Part shown: positions 53,101 to 62,400 of the stretch, in pieces
Numbering within the stretch: the stretch's first letter is position 1
How the letters are laid out: every line of letters begins with the position of its first letter
Origin: Apis mellifera
Taxonomy: Eukaryota > Arthropoda > Insecta > Hymenoptera > Apidae
Assembly (NCBI RefSeq): GCF_003254395.2
Contig: NC_037652.1
Span: forward strand, 7,174,001-7,238,000
Direction of reading: 5' to 3'
Length of the DNA stretch: 64,000 bases
The notes under the pieces: generated by a model
The model's input: only the letters and a program-made list of their open reading frames with translations
What the model was told of the DNA's origin: nothing
The model's database searches: none
Made by a program: the position numbers and the translations under genes

Positions 53101-56100
53101 GATTTAACGAGCTTTCGCCATTCCTCCCCAGGGAGGGATTTTTCTCTCTTTCTCTCTCTCTGAACGATATCACGCTAACCGAATTTCACGGGTAAAATCA
53201 AGACCGATTGTTACTCACCACCTGGGATCTCTCTCCTCCGATCCGAGGAAGCAGAATCATTAGATTGACTGGTTGAAAAAGGATGGAAAAAGAGCGTGGA
53301 GAAGCCATGACCTTTTTGCACATTAGTTGCTCGATATCGAGGACGGGCAATTGGAATATCGAGGAACGTTTCCCCAGATTGGCAGCCGGCCAGGTATGGA
53401 TTGCTAACTGTCCAACTACGATGATAGAATCCGCACCAGGAGAATTCCGTGGATCCATCTATCGTCGATCCAGGATGCATCCATTGCTCGTGCCTGGAAT
53501 ATCGATACCGTGGCCCGACCTGGGAAATGGTTTAGCGCGCCAAGAGTAGGCAACGAATATAAGGGACTCCTTCTTGTCGGATTTATTTTCGTAGAAAATT
53601 TCCTATCTTTCTTAAGTTAAGCGTGTTCCGTGCCGCGTGGGACGCGTCGAACTTTCTATTCGAACAATTTAAAATTTTCGCTGTGAAAAAATTTCGAAGG
53701 AATTTATTAAAATTAAATTCTGGATATATTTCGTTAATATTCTGAACGTACGATGGACATGTGTTTAGAAGAAAATCATCAGGAAACGGTAAGTTAGCAA
53801 AAATCGTGGGCCAACGTGGAAAGTGACAGTGTTTCGAGACAGGAGACATCTCTTGAAAGGTAGCCGATCGATATTTCCTGTTCGGAGAAAAACGAACCGG
53901 GGCCGGAACGTATCTCTTATGAATTAAACATAGGTTCCAAGCGAGGGTGCAACCAAGATTCGTAAATTCATTTGGGTTTCAACCGGCACGCGCGTATACG
54001 CTAGTGAAAGAAAAAGGAGAAAAGAGGAAAAAAAAGCACTCTGTGTCGCGTCCACTTGACTTTGAGCCCCGTTTGACTGGAGAGAATATAAATTTTTAAT
54101 CGGTCGACTTTCCGGTTGGCGTTCGAGAACCGATGCTACGAAAAAATAAAACGAGATCAGAGTCGAAAATTCGACGTTTTTCGCTCGAATAAATTCGATC
54201 AGTTCTCTCGGTGAGCGAGATTTCAAAATAACAATTATTATGCAAAATTGATACTGTAATTTATTCATCCCGATTTATCGTGTAAACAAACAAAAATCGA
54301 TAACAGTATAATAACAGTATTGTAAAAAAAATCTTTGGAAAGCGAATTAGAACGCAAAAGCATGAAACCGTATCCGTTGAATCACGGAGAAAGTATTTCT
54401 CGTCTAGGTAAACTGGGCAACGATCGAAGCTAATTGACTCACTTTTCCGAAGGATTCGATTTCCACGCGATCTGTTTCTTCTTTTATCTCGACAGAACTC
54501 TGGAACGGCATCGTGGCGCAACAGGTGCATAATGCCGGGTTTCCAAACGATTATAATGCATTCGAACGCTGATTCGAACGAGTCTTATCGGCCGCTTGCG
54601 CGGAAACGCGCATTTACGCGATACGAAAACTCATGTTTCTGCGCAACATCCTCAATTTATCCTTTTGTTTGTTGTGCTCAGGATGTGGAACACGCGGACG
54701 TATTGGTGGTAGGCTTGGAACTTGATGGAGTGAAACGTACCTTGGACTTGAGATTAAATTCTGATCTAATTCCCGTTGGCTATCAACAACGTCATCAGCA
54801 TCGAGGCACGTACAAAGTGTACACTCCCTCGAAAGTCGTAAGTAAATCTTATTTTTAATTTATTGAAACGTGATTTTGATACACTAAAATCGTTCAAAAA
54901 TATATCATAAGTTTGCGAATAATATTCGTCGTTCGCAAAAGTGTCGATGAACATAGTTTATAAACACGAACGAGCTATTCGCGAACGGTAATACGAACCT
55001 AACCTATATATCGAGCGAACAATTCACGAACATTATTCACGAACGATATTCAATTTCTCTGATCGCAGAGTTGGTAAGTATTCACACAACTAGCAAACTA
55101 TTGTGAAACGAACATGTCGCAAATTGTAAAATCATTCGATACCATCTACGAACATCGTTTGCAAAACACTCTCGGTATGGATCTAGCCTAACGCAAACAA
55201 TTAGACGACACGTGGAATCGAATCAAAGGACTCAAAGAATAAATTAAGAACAGTCATATGTGCATTCCATTTTCGGACGATGTCGAAATCGAAACGAAAT
55301 CGTACTATACACTGTACAGGTGCAAAGAATACTAGAATCGATAACGATGACTCACTGTCCGACCGTGCAGGACGCGCTAGTATAAACGGACATGAACGTT
55401 TCGAGAGTATCGATCACTCGCAAATAAAACATAGAGAGTATACATCGCGTAGGTACATAACCACACTCGAATATTGATCACGCTTTACTCTCGCTTTAAT
55501 CACTTTTCACGACGATACGCTGTTTTTACGAAAATTGTTAAAAAATGATTTCGAATCGACTTCGAGTCGTAAACTGTCAATTTTTGTATCAATTTTTTAC
55601 GTTTTCCTTGGATAAATTTTCTCGAGTGTTTTCTACAGTTTTACGAGTTCCGTTAAATTTCTACCTCGTGAATTACACGTACTAAAAGTAACGAGACTTC
55701 CATGCGATATACGACGAGAGGAAAGAAATATCGACGTTTTTAACGGTTCGAGCTTCGAGATATAAGTTTCGAGTACGTATTATTTACGATTAATGGATAC
55801 GTCGGTCGGACACCGTTTCGTCACGCCGAGTTCGTTGCGCCCTGTTTTTCACATTTTGCGTAATTGAATAAATGAATTGATACGTCCACTCGTCTCTCTC
55901 CCTTCCCCTTTCCAGTTTATTCGCCCTCGCTGTCGCGGCCAAACGGACGAGCTAATTTCGGCCGTTTAAATGAGCGAAATTCTGCGAATCAAACTGGAAC
56001 TTGGAACTTGGCTCTCCAGAGGTTTCATTCTCGTAACGACAACAATTACACCTCCTTTGTTCTTGTCTCGATGGAAATGCTTACTACGGTTTTTCCCGCT

Positions 56101-56455
56101 CAAAATCAATGCTTTCCCGAAACGAATACTCGTCTCGGATTCGGAAATCTCGAAATGATTGTCCCGCGTTCGGCCGTAAATCTCTTTCCGCGGGATTGAT
56201 GGCGGAATGTTGGCGATGACGTTCGAGGAGGATTCTTGCTCGCGGAAGAAAATGCAAAGAGGAAAGAAAAAGTAAAAAATGGTCGGTCCAATGGGAATCT
56301 AGGCCAACTATATTTGTATCGGTCGAATGCACGGGTGAACATTGCACGTTCGAGAATCCTTGGATATTCATCCGAACCAACGAGTGAGAATCCTTCTTAG
56401 ACCCCCGCTTCAACTTTTTTCCGCCATTATTTTCCGCGCCGCTAAAATGTTGCGC

Positions 56456-56498
<43 letters not shown>

Positions 56499-59400
56499 AA
56501 TCCTTTTCCGCACTGTTTCTCGAACTCGGCTGGAGACCGTGATACGTTCGCGTTTGCATCGAGGATCTTTTTTTATCGCGTCGATCCATTGAAAACGATG
56601 GCCTAAAGTTTCGACTCGTGCCAATTTAACTCCTCGAATCCCAGATGGGCGAGACTAAATCGAATCAACGTCCTATTGAAATTCACAGGAACTCTGCCAT
56701 TATCAAGGTAGCGTTCGCGACCTGCCCGGCTCCTGGGTAGCCCTGTCTACTTGCAGAGGACTGCGCGGCGTTGTCTTCGACGGCGAGAACCTTCATCACA
56801 TTCAACCGGAGCGGGAATCTTTGGACTCGCATCATTATGTCTACAAGCACAGCGATCTCGTCGCCAATCACACTTGCGGTAATTATTATTATTATTTTTT
56901 TTTTTCTTGGAATTTCTCATGGAACAATACGAACATTTTTCGTATTCTTTCTTGTATCCTATCCTTTCCTAGTTGTTATCGAGTACGATAGGAAGTCTCA
57001 TGACAGGATGACGAGACCGGTTCGATTCGAAAGCTGTGCGTTGTCCTCGTGCAGGGCACGCGCTCCTTTCCCGGTCTCGAAGACCCGTCTCCCGGGGACT
57101 GGTCTCTCCTTAACGGCCTTAACGAATGTGGGAGCGAGATTCTCCCCCCCTCCTCTCGTTCGCCCTTAACTTTACCGAGAATCCAATCGATGATCTTGGG
57201 TTTTTTGTTCGGTACAGGTTACGAAGGAACGTCGCACCATGTTCTCGACCGCGAACAGCGAGGGATCGCCGGCAGAATCGCAAGGGTAAGATGCTATATA
57301 TATATGTGTGTAAGGATTTAGTTAGAGATTCGAAAGATTCGTTTTCGAGATTGGAAATCGAGGTTTTTCTTTCAGCGCAAGAGAGCGGCCGAGGCGATTC
57401 GAGGACCCTACAACGCGAACAGGCATTCACGATACGTGGAACTGGTCCTCGTGATCGATAAGAAGGAATACATCGCTCTCGACGAGAATTTGGACAGGGT
57501 TCATCAGCACTGCAAAGATATCGCTAACATTATCAATGCAGTTAGTACAATTCTCATCTCGATAGAAAAATCGTATTAGATTCTTCCAAAAGTTATAATT
57601 AACTGATTTAGGTGAAATAGAAGAAGAAAGAAATTAAAAATAAAAATTTAGAAAAATTAGAAATTAGAAATATTTAGAAATTTAGAATATTATAATAATT
57701 GAAGTACAAAAATACATTTTTTGGGATAATCTAATAATCCATAGATGGCAAAATGAATGAAATTTAGAAATTAAAAATAAAAATTTAGAAAAATTAGAAA
57801 TTAGAAATATTTAGAAATTTAGAATATTATAATAATTGAAGTATAAAAATACATTTTTTGGATAATCTAATAATCCTTAGATGGCAAAATGAATGAAATT
57901 AAAAATAAAAATTTAGAAAAATTAAAAATTAGAAATTTAGAATATTATAATAATTGAAGTACAAAAATACATTTTTTGGATAATCTAATAATCCTTAGAT
58001 GGCAAAATGAATGAAATTAAAAATAAAAATTTAGAAAAATTAAAAATTAGAAATTTAGAATATTATAATAATTGAAGTACAAAAATACATTTTTTGGGAT
58101 AATCTAATAATCCATAGATGGCAAAATGAATAAAATTTAGAAAAATTAGAAATTAGAAATATTTAGAAATTTAGAATATTATAATAATTGAAGTACAAAA
58201 ATACATTTTTTGGGATAATCTAATAATCCATAGATGACAAAATGATATATATATATCTACGTATCTTAGTTGTACATGCCGCTGAATATATTCATCGCGC
58301 TGGTCGGAGTGCAAGTTTGGTCGGACGCGGACGAAATAGCCCTGTCTCCGAACGGGGACACCACCCTCTCGAATTTCCTTCGATACAGGAGGGAGAAACT
58401 GGTGCAAGACATGCCGAACGATAACGCCCAGCTGTTGACGTAAGTCGCAGAGAAACGCAGCTACAAACGGACGATTCGATTCGAGATTCGTTTCATTTTC
58501 AGGCGAATCACTTTCGAAGGTGGCGTGGTAGGGAAGGCGCTCAAGGGACCAATATGCACGTACGAGTTCTCGGGCGGCGTCTCGATGGATCACTCGAACG
58601 TGGTTGGATTAGTGGCCGCGACCGTCGCTCACGAAATGGGTCACAATTTCGGCATGGAGCACGACTCGGCCGATTGCGACTGTCCCGAGGAGAAGTGAGT
58701 AACGTAACTCCCTTCATTTATCCAATTCTTGTACCCCCTCGTTATCCCACGATCGTCGAAACGGGGCCATCGATCACCGGCCAGTGTCATTTTCATTTAA
58801 GGGGCTCTGAACATTTGATTGCGTTCGCAGGTGCATCATGGCGTCGTCGAGCGGCTCGTCGGGTCCGATCCACTGGTCGACCTGCTCCCTCGAGCACCTC
58901 GCGCTCGCGTTCGAGCACGGGATGGATTACTGTCTGAGAAACAAACCGCAGAAACTGTTCGACAGCCCGATCTGCGGGAACGGGTTCGTGGAGCCCGGGG
59001 AGCAGTGCGACTGCGGGCTGAAGGAGAACTGCGACAACCCGTGCTGCAACGTGACCACGTGCATGCTGCACGGGAACGCGAGCTGCGCGACGGGCGAGTG
59101 CTGCGACCTGAAAACGTGCCGGCCGAAGAGCGCGGGCACCGAGTGCAGGAGCGCCGAGCACGAGTGCGACCTGCCCGAGTACTGCACCGGGCAGAGCGAG
59201 TACTGCCCGGTGGACGTGTTCAAAATGGACGGCGAGTCGTGCAGCATGGGGAAAGCGTTCTGCTACCAGGGCTCGTGCAGGACCCACAACGATCAGTGCA
59301 AACTGCTGTGGGGCCCCACAGGCACCTCGTCCGACGCGCAGTGTTACGAGATGAACACGAAAGGGACGAAGCACGGGAACTGCGGCTACAACCGGGTCGA

Positions 59401-62400
59401 GTCGAGCTACGTCAAATGCACCGGAGAGTAAGGCAGATAGAATGATGAATATCGATTATCGATTTCGTTCGTTCAGGCCGGATATATTTCCGAGGATATG
59501 CGTAATAAAGGGGGGAAACGTGTCTTTGCTGGGTTTTAGAAATCTTTTGTGCGGAATGCTTCACTGCAAGCACTTGAACGAAAGATTGGAGTTCGGTATG
59601 GAGTCGGTGGCGATTCTCAGCCACTCGTTCATCAACAACGGGGGAAAGATCATACCTTGCCGCTCGGCGATCGTCGATCTTGGGTTGAATCAAGTCGATC
59701 CAGGCCTCGCGCCCGATGGTGCCAAGTGCGCGCCCGGAAAGGTAATGGCGGAAGATAGATCGGGGAGACTCGAGGAAAAAGATCTCTTCTTTTCTTTTTT
59801 TCTTTTCCTTTTCTCTCCTTTCAAGACGAATCAATCGTAGATTTGTACCAATTATGAAATTGAATCAACTTTATTCCAATACTTTTTAAATTGAGTAAAT
59901 AAAAAAAATTAATTAATTAATATTGACATTAGTTTGTCAAACTAAAATAAATTTTCATAAAATTATTTTTTAAAATCAAATTATTAGATATCTGAATTAT
60001 AAGAGTTGATCTTTTAAATCAAACATAGTATATAAATTAAAATACTTCTAATGAGATTTAATTCCTCAAATAATACCAATGTTTTCACTTATTTATTATA
60101 TTAATTAATTCAATATTAATTCAATCAAAATTAATATTGACAAGAGAAGTTCAAAAATTGACACTGATAAATTTATTTGAAATATTTGATCCATCAATTA
60201 GAAATTATTTTTCAATAAATTGATTATTCATAATCTTATCAATTATTATTCTCTTTAGAATTTTTTGATTAATTCAATCACGAATTATATTCATTATAAA
60301 AACATTAATAAATTTTGTATACAATGAATTTGTTTCAAAAATATCAATCTAATATTATTATTTTTATTAGATTAATATTTTACATTATAATTGCTAATAT
60401 CTTTAGATTAATTCCTTATGTTTTTACATTAACTAGACATTTATTACTAAATATAATTTTATCACTAACTTTATGATTCTTAATCTATTTAATTTATAAT
60501 AATTATATTGCATTTTTAAGACATTTGGTTCCATTAAATTCCCCTGTATTTTATAGTAATTATTGAACTTATTAGATTTCAGGACATTTAATCTTAGGAA
60601 TCTTTATTAGAAATTTCATTTCTATCATTCCAATTAATTTAATTATTCAAAATATACCTTTAACCTTAAAAATTTTTATATTCAATTATTCAAACATATG
60701 TATTTTCAATTCTTTTAATTTTATATTTCTTCTATAATCAAATTAAAAACTAACGAAAAAAAATTTCCCATTTACTTACGGGAATTTTGGATTTAGATGT
60801 GCGTGAATCAGAAGTGTATGCCGGTGGCCGATCTCCGCGCTTCCGTATCCGGGGGGAAAGCTTGTCCTAATAATTGCGGGGGCAACGGAGTGTGCAATAG
60901 CCTCGGCCATTGTCATTGCAATCGTGGTTTCCGGCCGCCTGATTGCACTCAGCCTGGCGTGGGTGGATCCGAGGACAGCGGCCCGGCAGAGGATCCGAAC
61001 GGTGAATCCATTCTATTCCATTACTTCGACGGGATATTATTATCATCATCAATCTTTCATCATTATCCAAAAACTAATTTACTCGACAATTGTTTGTTGC
61101 AGCGAGAAACGATTTCATAATGGCCCTGTACATTATCTTTTTGGGGATCGTGCCCACGATCGCTCTGTCCTCGTTCGGGATTTGGTACGTGAGAAATTCC
61201 GGGCAGAACTGGAAGAAGAGCATGATATCAACGTACGTATCTAGCAGCGACCGTGTTACAGAGAAATGTAAGCCGCATGCCTTTAAACCGCGCGGTGCTC
61301 GCAGGGCGAACTCGATCGGTAAAAACTTTTACGAGAGGTTCGCCATATTGTTCTCCCCTGGGCGGGGCGATAACACGCGTAACAACGCGGGCAGGATATT
61401 CACGGTGAGCGACGATATCGAGCAGAAACGGAAACAGAAACAGAGGCTTGAAATAACCAAAACCGACTTGATCTCGACCACTAACCCGGACGTTATTAAC
61501 TGTAGCAACAGCATAGAATATAGGAAGTCGTTGTTGCTCGGGGGGGGCAATACGTCGTGCGTGGTCGCCTCCACCGACCCCCCCGATCGCCCGTCGCCCG
61601 CTCAATCCGCCCAAACCGTGATAGAGTCGCAGGCGAGGAGAAATTCTCATAGGTCGGAGCTAGGTTTGAAAATAGCGGAGCGGATACAACAGATGCAGAA
61701 AAAGCCCACGAAGAATATCAAGGGATTGACGGTTAAAACGGAAGTAAAGTTCGAGCATTTGAACGAAAGTCCAGGTGGTAGTAATAGTAATAGTAGTAGC
61801 GCCGCGCCTAGAACGGGTGACCCTCTGTTGTTGCCCCCCCAGTATGGGAAGCCGTACGTATCGAATACGCCAGCTCCTTTCTACAACAAGAAACCACCAC
61901 CACCGCCGGCCCCAGCTCAACATTTAAAGCCAAAGATTTGATCTTATTTCTTATTTCTTCACCTTTCTTTCTTTCTTTCAGATTCTTGCTCAATCTCTCG
62001 TTCAACTTTTTTCTCTTTCACTTTCGATTTAGAACATTCCTTTTTCTAGTGCGAAGGTCGCAGCACACAGATCTTCTCTCGAGGGAGCTATGACCTTTGC
62101 ATTATAACGTATACGCACACATATATATATATGTATATATGTGTGTAGTAGGGTTGGCAATGAACGGTGGCGGTTTAATCCTCCGACTCGATTACTTTTG
62201 TCGAGGCAAGTTTGAACGGTACTCTGTGATTTTTTACGTTGTAATAATAGTCGAAATATATACTTAATATACTTGGCCGTTATAGAGGCGAGGATAAACA
62301 AGGGCAATTTGCCCTCGTGAAATCTAGGAGATCTACGAGCACCGCGCAAGGAAAAAAAAAGTATCCTGTAGATAGTGCACGTTTATTGAAATATGATATT

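Larger units (their letters stand above)
48686..54681 (+). other. ADAM intron 2 (6 kb)
   Basis: The intron lies between the exon 2 donor GTAAGT and the exon 3 acceptor GTGCTCAG. It includes a three-copy tandem repeat (50.25-50.84 kb), GA/CT microsatellites (51330-51348, 51835-51853, 52235-52288) and no recognisable extra exon. Confidence 0.75.
59828..60775 (+). pseudogene. Nuclear mitochondrial insertion (NUMT): cox2-trnD-trnK-atp8-atp6-cox3
   Basis: The segment is colinear with a mitochondrial genome block. In order: the cox2 C-terminus (IESTLFQYFLNWVNK when TGA is read as Trp), a tRNA-Asp, a tRNA-Lys, the start of atp8, most of atp6, and the cox3 start (KKNFPF at 60756-60773). Reading uses TGA for Trp (for example 60221-60223 and 60266-60268), as in the invertebrate mitochondrial code. 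Deletions and frame breaks show it is not functional: one base near 59848, part of atp8, and roughly 60 bases in the atp6 3' half near 60555-60590. The D-then-K order matches honey bee mitochondria rather than the K-D order of Drosophila. It is a pseudogene inside an expressed gene's intron. Confidence 0.92.
59742..60796 (+). other. ADAM intron 10, mostly mitochondrial insertion
   Basis: The intron runs from GTAATG after exon 10 to ATTTAG before the EGF exon. About 85 nt at the 5' side, including a long pyrimidine tract (59787-59823), and about 20 nt at the 3' side are ordinary intron; the rest is the mitochondrial copy described separately. Confidence 0.85.

Noticed and set aside
58793..59374. 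193-codon minus-strand frame over ADAM exon 9
   Set aside because: It is the antisense shadow of the GC-rich, cysteine-rich disintegrin exon, whose plus-strand reading is a clear domain.
58819..59445. 208-codon plus-strand frame over ADAM exon 9
   Set aside because: It is the shifted reading of the same exon (Arg-rich, no cysteine pattern); the true frame carries PICGNG and the cysteine spacing.
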